DNA from: an uncultured Dongia sp.
GTDB taxonomy: Bacteria; Pseudomonadota; Alphaproteobacteria; Dongiales; Dongiaceae
Reading direction: 5' to 3'
DNA: 64,000 bases
NCBI RefSeq assembly: GCF_936916975.1
Contig: NZ_CAKZGO010000019.1
Span: 124,001 to 188,000 of the forward strand
Both the position numbers and the translations under genes were made by a program. Shown here in pieces: positions 9,183 to 18,057 of the stretch (position 1 is its first letter; every line of letters begins with the position of its first letter). The notes beneath the pieces are model-generated. The model saw only the letters and a list, made by a program, of their open reading frames with translations, had not been told where the DNA came from and ran no database searches.

Positions 9183-9560
9183 CTACATCTCACCGGGGCC
9201 AAGGACCCCATCGCCATCGGCATCCAGGCTGCCGAACAGCTGGTTGCCGTATTCGAGATACTCGTCGAGGCTGATCGTGCCATCGCCGTTTGTGTCGGAA
9301 CCTTCGAACAGGCGTGAACCGCCATGCGCCATGGCCTGTTCCATTTCGGCAGGCGACAAGGCGAAATCGCCATTGAGGTCGGCCTGATTGAAGAAGCTCA
9401 TCCGCGCGCTGTCGAAATCGAAACCGCTCATGCCACCCTCAGAACCCGGCATGGAGAAGTCATCCTGCGCAATCGCCACGTCGGACGCCGCAGCACAAGC
9501 ACCGGCGACGATCAGAAGAGAAGCGGCGATCTTTGATAGGCGATGGGAAATTCTAGGCAT
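9183..9560 (-). CDS. small EF-hand exported protein
   Basis: A protein of 125 residues with an N-terminal signal peptide (hydrophobic [19 protein letters not shown]) and at least three EF-hand-like calcium loops ([36 protein letters not shown]). Its start codon overlaps the last 8 bases of accA, so it may be translationally coupled to accA even though the functions look unrelated. A 113-base gap separates it from the next EF-hand gene downstream. The role of the protein is unknown. Confidence 0.78.
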   Translation of the reverse strand: MPRISHRLSKIAASLLIVAGACAAASDVAIAQDDFSMPGSEGGMSGFDFDSARMSFFNQADLNGDFALSPAEMEQAMAHGGSRLFEGSDTNGDGTISLDEYLEYGNQLFGSLDADGDGVLGPGEM

Positions 9561-10512
9561 TCAGGCCCTGCCGGCCCATGTCGAGGAATTTCTGGCGGCG
9601 TTCGCCACGCACCTCGTCACCCGGCATGTTGTCGAACTTGAAGAGCGCAGCTTCCAGCGCATCGCCGAGGCGGGCAGCGGTGTCGCCGCGGGCGCGGTGG
9701 GCACCACCCAGCGGTTCCGCGACGATCTCGTCGATGACACCGAGCTGTTTCAGATCTTCTGCCGTCAGCTTCAATGCCTCGGCCGCATCCTTGGCTTGCT
9801 CGGCGCTGCGCCACAGGATCGAAGCACAGCCTTCCGGCGAGATCACCGAATAGACCGAGTGCTCGAGCATGATGATGTGGTTGGCAGCGGCAAGCGCGAT
9901 GGCACCGCCTGAGCCGCCTTCGCCGATGATGGCAGAGACCAGCGGCACCTTGATCTTGAGGCAGGTTTCGATCGACCGGGCGATCGCCTCGGCCTGACCG
10001 CGGGCTTCTGCTTCGACACCCGGATAGGCGCCGGGTGTATCTACCAGCGTGATGACCGGCAGCTGAAACCGCTCGGCCAGTTCCATCAGGCGAATGGCCT
10101 TCCGGTAGCCTTCAGGCTTGGCCATGCCGAAATTGTGGCGGACCCGGCTTTGTGTATCGCTGCCCTTTTCGTGACCCATGATCACGACCGGCCGGCCACG
10201 GAAGCGGCCGAGGCCACCCTGGATGGCGCGGTCATCGGCAAAGGCACGATCGCCGGCCAACGGCACAAAATCCGTCACCAGGGCCGCCACGTAGTCACGG
10301 AAATGCGGCCGCTCCGGATGGCGCGCCACGAGCGTCTTCTGCCAAGGGGTAAGCTTGGCATAAGTGGCCCGGAGCAGCTTTTCGGTCTTGCCCTGCAGCT
10401 TGGCGACTTCTTCGGCGATGTTGATATCACCGCCATTGGCCACATGCTTCAGCTCGGCAATCTTGCCGTCCAGCTCAGCAATCGGCTTCTCGAATTCGAG
10501 GTAGGTCGCCAT
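9553..10512 (-). CDS. accA: acetyl-CoA carboxylase carboxyltransferase subunit alpha
   Basis: A 319-residue protein, the normal AccA length. It forms an alpha2-beta2 complex with AccD and moves the carboxyl group from carboxybiotin to acetyl-CoA, giving malonyl-CoA for fatty acid synthesis. Diagnostic stretches are the N-terminal [15 protein letters not shown], then [11 protein letters not shown], the oxyanion-hole region [11 protein letters not shown], and [20 protein letters not shown] box precedes the ATG by 12 bases. It lies 39 bases downstream of the CoA ester lyase gene on the same strand. Confidence 0.97.
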   Translation of the reverse strand: MATYLEFEKPIAELDGKIAELKHVANGGDINIAEEVAKLQGKTEKLLRATYAKLTPWQKTLVARHPERPHFRDYVAALVTDFVPLAGDRAFADDRAIQGGLGRFRGRPVVIMGHEKGSDTQSRVRHNFGMAKPEGYRKAIRLMELAERFQLPVITLVDTPGAYPGVEAEARGQAEAIARSIETCLKIKVPLVSAIIGEGGSGGAIALAAANHIIMLEHSVYSVISPEGCASILWRSAEQAKDAAEALKLTAEDLKQLGVIDEIVAEPLGGAHRARGDTAARLGDALEAALFKFDNMPGDEVRGERRQKFLDMGRQGLNA

Positions 10513-10551
10513 TCTTGTACTTATCTCCCAGGAACGCTTTAGGGCGGCGCG

Positions 10552-11532
10552 TTATTTGGCGCCGGAAATCTGCCGTGCCTTGGCAAGTAGCACCTCGGCT
10601 TGGCGGATAGAAGCCAAATCGATCAGGCGCCCGTCAAGGGAAACCGCCCCTTTGCCCTCTTTCTGGGCCTGGGCCATGGCTACCAAGATGCGTTCGGCCT
10701 TGGTCACTTCGGCCGCAGCCGGGCTGAACAGCTCATTGGCCATGCCGATCTGCGAGGGGTGAATCGCCCATTTCCCTTCGCAGCCCAGCACATTGGCGCG
10801 GGCGCCAGCCGCTTTATAACCATCGGTGTCGCCGAAATCGCCGAACGGGCCGTCGACCGGACGCAACCCATTGGCGCGAGCCGCCACCACCATGCGGGCA
10901 ATCGCATAGTGCCACATATCGCCCCAATGCACGTCGCGGCCGCCCTTTTCGTCCTTGTCGGTCAGGATCGAATAGGCAGGATTGGCGCCACCGATATTGG
11001 TGGTCTTGGCCTTGGTCGAGGCGGCGTAATCGGCGACCCCGAAATGCAGGCTCTCATTGCGCTTGGATGCCGCGGAAATGGCATGAACGTTCTGCATGCC
11101 CAACGCCGTTTCGATGATCATCTCGAAGCCGATGCGCTTCTTGCGTCCGACAGCCGCCTCGCATTGCGTGACCAGCATATCGACGGCGTAGACGTCTTCC
11201 GGCGTCCCCACTTTCGGAATCATGATGAGGTCAAGGCGCTCGCCACCCTGCTCGATCACGTCGACGACGTCACGGTACATGAAATGGGTGTCGAGGCCGT
11301 TGATGCGGACCGACATCTGCTTGGTGCCCCAATCGATATCATGGAGCGCCTGGATGATGTTCTTGCGGGCCTGCGCCTTGTCGTCGGGGGCGACCGCGTC
11401 CTCAAGATCGAGGAAAATCACGTCCGCGTCAGACTTCGCTGCCTTTTCAAAGAGTTGCGGCTGAGAACCCGGAACGGCCAGTTCGCTGCGGTTGAGACGC
11501 GCGGGGGCCTGTTCGACGATTTTGAAGGTCAT
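10552..11532 (-). CDS. mcl: HpcH/HpaI-type CoA ester lyase, probable L-malyl-CoA/beta-methylmalyl-CoA lyase
   Basis: A 326-residue CitE-like TIM-barrel enzyme. The motifs DVIFLDLEDAVAPDDKAQARKNI, VRINGLDT, IMIPKVGTPEDVYAVD, GFEMIIETALGM, VDGPFGDFGDTDGY and GKWAIHPSQI follow those of the Mcl1 enzymes of Rhodobacter more closely than citrate lyase beta subunits. Such enzymes reversibly split malyl-CoA or beta-methylmalyl-CoA into glyoxylate plus acetyl- or propionyl-CoA, or serve in the ethylmalonyl-CoA pathway. The conserved Glu and Asp metal ligands (ETALG, LEDAV) are present. AGGA precedes the ATG by about 9 bases. The exact substrate is inferred. Confidence 0.85.
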   Translation of the reverse strand: MTFKIVEQAPARLNRSELAVPGSQPQLFEKAAKSDADVIFLDLEDAVAPDDKAQARKNIIQALHDIDWGTKQMSVRINGLDTHFMYRDVVDVIEQGGERLDLIMIPKVGTPEDVYAVDMLVTQCEAAVGRKKRIGFEMIIETALGMQNVHAISAASKRNESLHFGVADYAASTKAKTTNIGGANPAYSILTDKDEKGGRDVHWGDMWHYAIARMVVAARANGLRPVDGPFGDFGDTDGYKAAGARANVLGCEGKWAIHPSQIGMANELFSPAAAEVTKAERILVAMAQAQKEGKGAVSLDGRLIDLASIRQAEVLLAKARQISGAK

Positions 11533-11686
11533 CTTTTGATTTCCTGCCCAGTGGTTGAGTTGTTATTGGCCCGGGGGTCGGGCTGATGTCAATCCTCGCC
11601 TTTGCGCTGCACAATGCCTAGGCCGGAAACGTCATTCTTTGGTCGCATAGAGCCCGACAGCACAAAAATCACGCGCGGCCCGCAGA

Positions 11687-12616
11687 TTAACGCTTCGGGC
11701 GTGTGGATTTGCCCGTCTTGCTGAGAGGGTGATGCGTCTCGACCAGGGACTTCAATCGCTCCTGCTGCACATGGGTATAAATCTGCGTGGTGGCGATGTC
11801 GGCATGGCCCAGCATCTTCTGCAAGGATCGCAGGTCTGCACCGTGATCCAGGAGATGCGTCGCAAAGGCGTGACGCAGGACGTGGGGCGAGATGCGGGCA
11901 GGATCGATCCCGGCCTTGAGACCGATCTCCTTGAGCATCTGCCCGAAGCGCTGGCGCGTCAGGTGCCCTTCCTTGCCACGGGATGGGAACAGGAAAGGTG
12001 AGGTTGTCCCTTTCGCCAGGAACCGAGGCCTCAAATCCAGATAGATAGCCAGGGCGGCCTTGGCCGGCGGATTGAGCGGTACCAGCCGCTCCTTGCCGCC
12101 CTTGCCACGCACGGTGAGGAACGGCTGATCGCGCAGCATCACGGCAACCGGCATCTTGACCAACTCGCTGACCCGCAGGCCGGTCGCATAGAGAAGTTCG
12201 ATCATGGCGAGAAGCCGCGCGCCCTCCGCCCCATCAAGGCCGCGGCAAATCTCGATGAGCGCTTCCATTTCCGCTTCGGAAAGCAGTTTAGGCAGCGGTC
12301 GGCCAAGCTTGGGCGCATCGAGCGACGCCGTGGGATCATCCTTGCGCCGGCCGTCTTCCACCAGGAAGCGATAGAACTGCCGCAAGGCCGAGAGTCGCCG
12401 CGCCTGGGTGCGCGGAGCCAAGTCCTGATCGGTGAGGTGGCCGAGATAGGCGCGCAGGTTGTCAGGCGTGGCTGAGGCAAGATCGCGCCGCTTGCTCTTC
12501 AGGAAGGCGGCGGCATCTTCAAGATCGCGGCGATAGGCGGACAAGGTGTTTGCGGCGGCGTTGCGCTCCGCCGCCAGCATCTCGAAGAAGGCGCCAAGCG
12601 CCGCTTCTTGTGTCAC
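11687..12616 (-). CDS. xerD: site-specific tyrosine recombinase XerD
   Basis: A 309-residue tyrosine recombinase with an N-terminal core-binding SAM-like domain (FFEMLAAERNAAANTLSAYRRDLEDA) and a C-terminal catalytic domain. The catalytic set is visible: Arg in ATGLRVSEL, the HVLRHAFATHLL box, the GH of MLGHADIATTQ, and the nucleophilic Tyr in IYTHV. With XerC it resolves chromosome dimers at dif during division. The start codon is GTG. It follows closely (10 bases) the gene encoding the large envelope protein. The N-terminus and length match XerD rather than phage integrases. Confidence 0.93.
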   Translation of the reverse strand: MTQEAALGAFFEMLAAERNAAANTLSAYRRDLEDAAAFLKSKRRDLASATPDNLRAYLGHLTDQDLAPRTQARRLSALRQFYRFLVEDGRRKDDPTASLDAPKLGRPLPKLLSEAEMEALIEICRGLDGAEGARLLAMIELLYATGLRVSELVKMPVAVMLRDQPFLTVRGKGGKERLVPLNPPAKAALAIYLDLRPRFLAKGTTSPFLFPSRGKEGHLTRQRFGQMLKEIGLKAGIDPARISPHVLRHAFATHLLDHGADLRSLQKMLGHADIATTQIYTHVQQERLKSLVETHHPLSKTGKSTRPKR

Positions 12617-12626
12617 AGGCCGATTT

Positions 12627-14537
12627 TCATAGACCGGCGAGGACGGCGATTTCGCGGGCGATACGGCGCGATTCCGCCTCCAACCCCAGATCGGTCAAGC
12701 TGCGCAAGGCGGTACCCAAGGTGGCCGGGTCCGCGGCGATGGCACGATCGCCGCCGATGCCGATCAAGGACAGTACTAAGGTCTCGCCCTTGCGTTTGCC
12801 CGACGCGGCCGCGACGATTTCAGCGCTGGGCGAGCCAAGGGCAATGATCGGCGCTGCCTGGAAGCCGCCGGCGACCGCACTCGCCACCGGCTGGTTGAGG
12901 CCCGCCAGCAAGGCATAGAGCAACTCGATGCGCGGGTTGGTCGTGCCGCTGGCTTGCGCCCAGGCCGCGACCGGATCACCGCCACCGGGGAGGCCAGCGA
13001 TGCGGCCGAGGAGATCGAGACCTTCCTTCTCACCCGGTGCCTTGAAGGCGCCAGGCGTCGCCGCGACGGTGTTGAGCCAATAACCGCCCTTGGCCTGCTG
13101 GCCGATAGCGAACATCAACCGCGCCGCCTCGGGTGCGAACCAGGAAAGTTCGCGGGCTGGCGCGATATCACGCGCCAGTGGTCCATAGAGCTGTGCCTGG
13201 GTGAGATAATCACCGCGCTGGCGGGCCTTCTTGAGCGCCGCATCGATGACCCGCGCCTTCATGGCCGGCGCACCACCGCGATAGGCGGCTTGATAAAGTT
13301 GCGCGCGCAGTTCCACCGTATCGCTCATGCCGATGGCGGTCGCCGGGTCGGCATTGCCGCTCGGCACCTGCAGATAGAGATCGCCCAGTTCGCGGTCGGG
13401 GATGAGGCCATATTTGAAGGCCTGTTCGGCAGCGGCGACGCGTTCCGGCAGAGGCCGCGTCGCATCACGCGCAATCATCACACTGCCGCCAGCGCCGACC
13501 GGCACCACAGGTGCAGCGCCAATGGCGCCGACCGCAGGCATGCCGACGGTCTTCATCAGCGCGACATTGAGTGGGTCCGGCACCGCCACGGATTTCGGCA
13601 CGCGTTTGGTCTCGCCATTGGCGAGGGCCGCGAGCGCCAGGAAATCGTTGGTCGCCGGATCCGGATCATTACGTTCGCGCAACAGATCCAGGCCGAGCGA
13701 GGCCGGGTCGTTCTGCTTGCGCATGATCTGGCAATAGATCGCGGCACGGCGGGTAAACAGGCTGGGTACAGCTTCCTGCGCCTGCAGCGTATCGACCTGC
13801 TGGCAGGCGCCGGTGGTGTCATTGGCAAGCAGCGCCTTTTCGACCGCTTCCTGCGGATCCATCGGCCCGGTCATCGGCGTGCCTTGGGTAAGGCCCATGG
13901 CCGCGTCGTTGAAACCCATCTGGTGCAGCTTGTCAGCACGGATCGGCGTCAGCGGGTCGACCGCCGCCGTGGCGCCGGCGCTGGGGGCTGCCGTCATCAG
14001 GACGCGGCGCTGCAGATCGCTCAGAGCCGGCACCGTGATGGGGGCCGGGAGTTTCGGGACTAGGCCCATCAGCCGCGAGACTTCGGAGCCTTGCCACAGA
14101 TCGGGCCCGAAGCCGCCGCTGGCAGCATCGAGTTGGGCGGGCGCCGCCTGAGCGGGCAAGGTGCCAGGCAAAGGGGCACCCGGTAAGGGCTGCACCACAT
14201 CGACGCCAGGAGTCACGCCGGGCTGGGGCGCAGGAAGGGTCTGGCCTGGCAGAGTCTGTGCCGGCGGGAGTTGCACGGGCGGTAAGGGAGCCGCCTCAAT
14301 GCCACCGCCGGTCGGCGGTTGACTCGCCGGCGGCTGGTTAGGGGTTGCCGGCTGGCCCGGCGGCGGCAACGGGACGCCCAGAGGCGTCGGGTCGCTGGAA
14401 AGCGCCCAGGCGTTCCCGACCGGCAGGAACAGGATGGCGGAGATCAGGATTCCCGCCCCCAGCAGGGCAGCCTTGGTTAAATGGCGCCTGGGGCTTGAGG
14501 GTCGGAAAATCGGTCTATTGCAGGGAGAGCCGGTCAT
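12627..14537 (-). CDS. large proline-rich membrane-anchored protein of unknown function
   Basis: About 636 residues if started at ATG 14537; an in-frame start at 14600 would add 21 Arg/Cys-rich residues that look non-coding. The N-terminus has a basic patch and one hydrophobic segment (TKAALLGAGILISAILFLPVGNAWA), likely a signal or anchor, then about 90 residues dominated by Pro, Gly and Gln (LPPPGQPATPNQPPAS and similar). The remaining 500 residues are Ala/Leu-rich and probably helical, like a solenoid of helix pairs. I recognise no named domain. It is sandwiched between a 47-residue membrane peptide gene (overlap of 23 bases) and xerD, an arrangement that suggests an envelope or division role, as inference only. 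Confidence 0.7.
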   Translation of the reverse strand: MTGSPCNRPIFRPSSPRRHLTKAALLGAGILISAILFLPVGNAWALSSDPTPLGVPLPPPGQPATPNQPPASQPPTGGGIEAAPLPPVQLPPAQTLPGQTLPAPQPGVTPGVDVVQPLPGAPLPGTLPAQAAPAQLDAASGGFGPDLWQGSEVSRLMGLVPKLPAPITVPALSDLQRRVLMTAAPSAGATAAVDPLTPIRADKLHQMGFNDAAMGLTQGTPMTGPMDPQEAVEKALLANDTTGACQQVDTLQAQEAVPSLFTRRAAIYCQIMRKQNDPASLGLDLLRERNDPDPATNDFLALAALANGETKRVPKSVAVPDPLNVALMKTVGMPAVGAIGAAPVVPVGAGGSVMIARDATRPLPERVAAAEQAFKYGLIPDRELGDLYLQVPSGNADPATAIGMSDTVELRAQLYQAAYRGGAPAMKARVIDAALKKARQRGDYLTQAQLYGPLARDIAPARELSWFAPEAARLMFAIGQQAKGGYWLNTVAATPGAFKAPGEKEGLDLLGRIAGLPGGGDPVAAWAQASGTTNPRIELLYALLAGLNQPVASAVAGGFQAAPIIALGSPSAEIVAAASGKRKGETLVLSLIGIGGDRAIAADPATLGTALRSLTDLGLEAESRRIAREIAVLAGL

Positions 14538-14658
14538 TCGGGATCTGCAATTCCACCTGTTGCGAGGGCGCCGGCAGCTTGTAGGTGCCGAGGAACACAA
14601 CCCCGCCAGCGAGGACCAGGACGGCGATACCGATAAAGGTGAGGAGTGGCTTGCTCAT
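14515..14658 (-). CDS. 47-residue single-pass membrane peptide
   Basis: ATG at 14658 opens a 47-codon frame ending with TAG at 14515. The product starts MSKPLLTFIGIAVLVLAGGV, one convincing transmembrane helix, followed by a short periplasmic tail reading LGTYKLPAPSQQVELQIPNDRL. Such tiny anchors with a PAP-x-VE-x-IP-like tail are, from my recollection, found upstream of the large protein and xerD in other Rhodospirillales. It overlaps the start of the large protein by 23 bases in another frame, so the two are probably coupled. No strong ribosome site is seen. Coding potential rests on the hydrophobic pattern and context. Confidence 0.6.
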   Translation of the reverse strand: MSKPLLTFIGIAVLVLAGGVVFLGTYKLPAPSQQVELQIPNDRLSLQ

Positions 14659-14827
14659 GTCTGAAAAATCAACCGCTTAACCATTGCCCGCGACGCTATT
14701 GCCGAAACGGCCAGCTGAACTGTGGCGGGATCGTTAGCACCATGCCACAGCGCCGGATTCGAATGCTAGTTCAATTACTAAAGCATGTTTTTGCTCGTCT
14801 GGCGGTCACAACGCCGTGACCCTCCGG

Positions 14828-14861
14828 GGTCTGGCCCGACACGCGCGCCTCGGGCCAGACC
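14828..14861 (+). other. 12-bp stem-loop upstream of aroK
   Basis: A perfect inverted repeat (GGTCTGGCCCGA and its reverse complement) with a 10-base loop stands about 35 bases before the aroK start. No T-tract follows on either strand, so it does not look like an ordinary intrinsic terminator. It could be a leader structure of the aroK-aroB operon or a site for a dimeric protein. Confidence 0.35.
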
Positions 14862-14897
14862 TTGACGCCGGGCCTTGGCGCCTGATACCCACGCCGA

Positions 14898-15560
14898 ATG
14901 GTCGAAACAACACATGATAATGCCGTCCAGGTTTCGGGAAACGGCCGCGCCGCACGCAGCGACGCAGCGGAGCGCGGCGGCGACCGCAGTCTGGACAAGG
15001 CGTTCGGGCAGAGCGTGCTGGCGCGCATCACGCGTCCGATCGTCCTCGTCGGGCTGATGGGTGCCGGCAAAAGCTGCATCGGCAAGCGGTTAGCAAGCCA
15101 TCTCGGCCTGCCTTTTGTCGATGCCGACCGTGAGATCGAGACGGCGGCCGGTTGCTCGATCCCCGACATCTTCAGCCTGCATGGTGAAAAAGCGTTTCGC
15201 GACGGCGAGCGCCGCGTGATCCAGCGCCTGCTCGGCAATCCGGTACATGTTCTGGCGACCGGCGGTGGCGCCTTCGTCGACCCGACCACCCGCGCGCTGG
15301 TGAAGGAGCGGGGGTTGTCGATCTGGATCCGCGCTGATCTCGATCTGCTGTTTAAGCGCGTCTCGCGCCGCAACGACCGGCCGCTGCTGCAGAATGTCGA
15401 CCCACGCGCCAAGCTGGCGGAGCTTATCGAGCTGCGCCACCCTTTCTATGCCGAGGCCGACATCATCGTCGACAGTGCCGACGGACCGCCGGAGGTGACT
15501 TTGGGCAAGGTCATGGAAGCCCTCAACGATTATTTCAATCGTGAAGGCGCCACGTCATGA
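14898..15560 (+). CDS. aroK: shikimate kinase
   Basis: A 220-residue kinase of the shikimate pathway that phosphorylates shikimate at O3 using ATP. The P-loop is GLMGAGKS, followed by KRLASHLGLPFVDADREIE, the shikimate-binding GGGAF with upstream ATGGGAFV, and the lid RRNDRPLL. About 45 residues precede the P-loop strand, which is longer than in E. coli AroK but common in alphaproteobacteria. It overlaps aroB by 4 bases (ATGA), indicating coupled translation with the next pathway enzyme. Confidence 0.95.
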   Translation: MVETTHDNAVQVSGNGRAARSDAAERGGDRSLDKAFGQSVLARITRPIVLVGLMGAGKSCIGKRLASHLGLPFVDADREIETAAGCSIPDIFSLHGEKAFRDGERRVIQRLLGNPVHVLATGGGAFVDPTTRALVKERGLSIWIRADLDLLFKRVSRRNDRPLLQNVDPRAKLAELIELRHPFYAEADIIVDSADGPPEVTLGKVMEALNDYFNREGATS

Positions 15561-16693
15561 ACGCGCCCCAAGCGGACAGGTCGAAGCCGGATCGCCTGCG
15601 CGTCGAACTAGCTGAGCGCAGCTACGACATCCTCATTGGCCGCAACCTTATCGCTGCTGCCGGCGAACATGTGGCACCGCTGCTGTCCAAGAAGCATGTC
15701 ATCATCGTGACCGATGCCAATGTGGCGAAGCTGCATCTCGAAGCGCTGGAGCATTCGCTCAGCCATGCCGGCATTGCCGTCGACAGCATCATCATGCCTG
15801 CAGGTGAGGCAACAAAAAGCTTTGCCGAAGTTGAACGCCTGACCGGCCTGTTGCTCGACATGAAGGTCGAGCGCGGCACAACGCTCATGGCGCTGGGCGG
15901 CGGTGTCATCGGTGATTTGACCGGCTTCGTGGCGGCCATCACGCTGCGCGGCATCGATTTCATCCAGGTGCCGACCACCCTCCTCGCCCAGGTCGATTCA
16001 TCGGTCGGCGGCAAGACCGGCATCAATACACCCCATGGTAAAAATCTGGTCGGCGCCTTCTACCAGCCGCGTTTGGTGCTTGCCGACACAGCGACCCTCG
16101 ACACCCTCAATCGCCGCGAACTGCTGGCCGGCTATGCCGAAGTGGTAAAGTACGGCCTCATCGACGAGCCGGAATTTTTCACCTGGCTGGAAGCCAATGG
16201 CATCGACGTCATCGAAGGCGATGAAGCGGCACGGCGCCACGCGATCGGCGTTTCCTGCCGCGCCAAGGCCCGCATCGTCGGTGCCGACGAACGCGAAAGC
16301 GGCGCCCGCGCCCTTCTCAATCTCGGCCATACCTTCGGTCACGCACTGGAAGCCGAATGCGGCTTCACGGATGAGTTGCTGCACGGCGAAGGTGTCGCCA
16401 TCGGCATGATCATGGCATTCGATCTCTCCGTCACCCTCGGCCTGTGTCCGGCGGAAGATGCGGCGCGTGTCCAGCGCCACATGGCCAGCGTCGGCCTGCC
16501 GACCGCGCCTGCTTCCGTCCAAGGCCGCTTCTGGTCCGGCGAGCGCCTGATTGCGCATATGGGCCGCGACAAGAAAGTGAAGGACGGCCGCATCGGCTTC
16601 GTGCTGGCGCGTGGCATCGGCCAGACGTTCCATCCCGCTTATGTCGATCTGGCTGAAGTCGCTGCGGTGCTGGAAACAGCCATCGCCGCCTGA
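15557..16693 (+). CDS. aroB: 3-dehydroquinate synthase
   Basis: A 378-residue enzyme converting DAHP to 3-dehydroquinate with NAD and a divalent metal, step two of the shikimate pathway. Visible signatures are GGGVIGDLTGFVAA (NAD-binding), VPTTLLAQVDSSVGGKTGIN, the metal-site residues in LNLGHTFGHALE and LLHGEGVAIGM, and GRDKKVKDGRIGFVL. It overlaps aroK by 4 bases and is followed 47 bases later by the CorC-type transporter gene. Confidence 0.97.
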   Translation: MNAPQADRSKPDRLRVELAERSYDILIGRNLIAAAGEHVAPLLSKKHVIIVTDANVAKLHLEALEHSLSHAGIAVDSIIMPAGEATKSFAEVERLTGLLLDMKVERGTTLMALGGGVIGDLTGFVAAITLRGIDFIQVPTTLLAQVDSSVGGKTGINTPHGKNLVGAFYQPRLVLADTATLDTLNRRELLAGYAEVVKYGLIDEPEFFTWLEANGIDVIEGDEAARRHAIGVSCRAKARIVGADERESGARALLNLGHTFGHALEAECGFTDELLHGEGVAIGMIMAFDLSVTLGLCPAEDAARVQRHMASVGLPTAPASVQGRFWSGERLIAHMGRDKKVKDGRIGFVLARGIGQTFHPAYVDLAEVAAVLETAIAA

Positions 16694-16740
16694 CGCGAGC
16701 GTGAGCTTTCCGTAATTCTGCACGGCATTAGGGGACGAAG

Positions 16741-18057
16741 ATGGATTCGATCCTGTTGAACCTCGGCGCATTGGTCATCCTGCTCCTGGGTTCCGCATTC
16801 TTCTCAAGCTCCGAGACGGCGCTGACTGCTGCCTCCAAGGCGCGCATGCTGACTTTGGCCAATCAGGGCTTCAAGCGGGCCATCGTCGTCAACACATTGC
16901 GCGGCCGCATGGAACAGGTGATCGGGACGATCCTGCTCGGCAATGCCTGCGTCAACAGCTTCATCGCCATTCTGTCCGCGCAGGTCTTCGCGCTTTATTT
17001 CGGCGACATCGGTGCGGTCTATGCCGGTATTGCGGCGACGGTGGTGATCTTCGTGCTCGGCGAAGTGCTGCCCAAAACCTTTGCCATCAACCATGCCGAC
17101 CGATCAGCTCTGACCCTGGCACCGCTGGTCCTTACCTTGGTGCGCATCACCAGCCCGATCACTCATGTAACTCAGCTCATTTGCAGCGGCATTCTGCGCC
17201 TGTTCGGCGTGAAGGTGATCAATGAGCCCGGCGCAGAGGAGCGCATCGAGGAATTGCGTGGCGCCATCGCGCTTCACGCCGGTACCGACGAGGAGGTCCG
17301 TGAAGCCAGCCAGATGCTGCATTCGATCCTCGACCTTGAGGACGTGCCTGTCTCGGACATCATGGTGCATCGGCGCAACATGACCATGATCGACGCCGAC
17401 CAGCCGATCGAAGAAATGGTCGCCGAAGCATTGCAGAGCCCGCACACGCGCCTGCCGATCTACCGCGGCCAGCCGGACAACATCATCGGCGTGTTGCATG
17501 CCAAGGCCTTGCTGCGCGCCATCCAGGCTAATCAGTGGAAGCTGGAAGGACTCGATATCCTGACGCTGGCCTCGGCGCCCTGGTTCATTCCGGACCAGAC
17601 CAATCTGCTTGCCCAGCTTGAGGCATTCCGCAGCCGGCGCGAACATTTCGCGATCGTGGTCGACGAATATGGCGCGCTCATGGGCATCGTCACGCTGGAG
17701 GATATCCTTGAGGAAATCGTCGGTGACATCTCCGACGAACATGACGTCAAGGTCGAAGGCGTCGGCCCGCAGCCGGACGGCAGCTTCGACATGGATGGCA
17801 CAGTCACCATCCGCGATCTCAACCGTGAATTCGGCTGGCGACTGCCTGATGAGGAAGCATCGACGATCGCCGGTCTGGTACTGCACGAGGCGCAGCAGAT
17901 CCCCTCGCCCGGCCAGGTCTTCGTGTTCTTCGGCTTCCGCTTTGAAATCCTGGAGCGGCAGCGCAATCAGCTGACCCGCCTCAAGGTGACGCCGCCGGTC
18001 GATCTCCTGGCGGCAGCACCTGCCACCGGCGAAAAACACAACGGACATGCGGCATGA
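16741..18057 (+). CDS. HlyC/CorC family transporter (CNNM/CBS domain protein)
   Basis: A membrane protein of 438 residues with an N-terminal CNNM (DUF21) domain (LLGSAFFSSSETALTAASKARM and GEVLPKTFA), a pair of CBS domains (from about MVHRRNMTMIDADQPIEEM to GIVTLEDILEEIVGDISDEHD) and a C-terminal CorC/HlyC domain. Members are linked to magnesium and cobalt export or sensing. The ATG has AGGGGA just upstream. It overlaps the DUF2889 gene by 4 bases, so the two are probably co-expressed. The order aroK-aroB-CorC-like is common in alphaproteobacteria. Confidence 0.92.
   Translation: MDSILLNLGALVILLLGSAFFSSSETALTAASKARMLTLANQGFKRAIVVNTLRGRMEQVIGTILLGNACVNSFIAILSAQVFALYFGDIGAVYAGIAATVVIFVLGEVLPKTFAINHADRSALTLAPLVLTLVRITSPITHVTQLICSGILRLFGVKVINEPGAEERIEELRGAIALHAGTDEEVREASQMLHSILDLEDVPVSDIMVHRRNMTMIDADQPIEEMVAEALQSPHTRLPIYRGQPDNIIGVLHAKALLRAIQANQWKLEGLDILTLASAPWFIPDQTNLLAQLEAFRSRREHFAIVVDEYGALMGIVTLEDILEEIVGDISDEHDVKVEGVGPQPDGSFDMDGTVTIRDLNREFGWRLPDEEASTIAGLVLHEAQQIPSPGQVFVFFGFRFEILERQRNQLTRLKVTPPVDLLAAAPATGEKHNGHAA

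Noticed and set aside
14751-14766. GGATTCGAATGC resembling a tRNA T-arm
   Set aside because: No matching acceptor or anticodon stems flank it.
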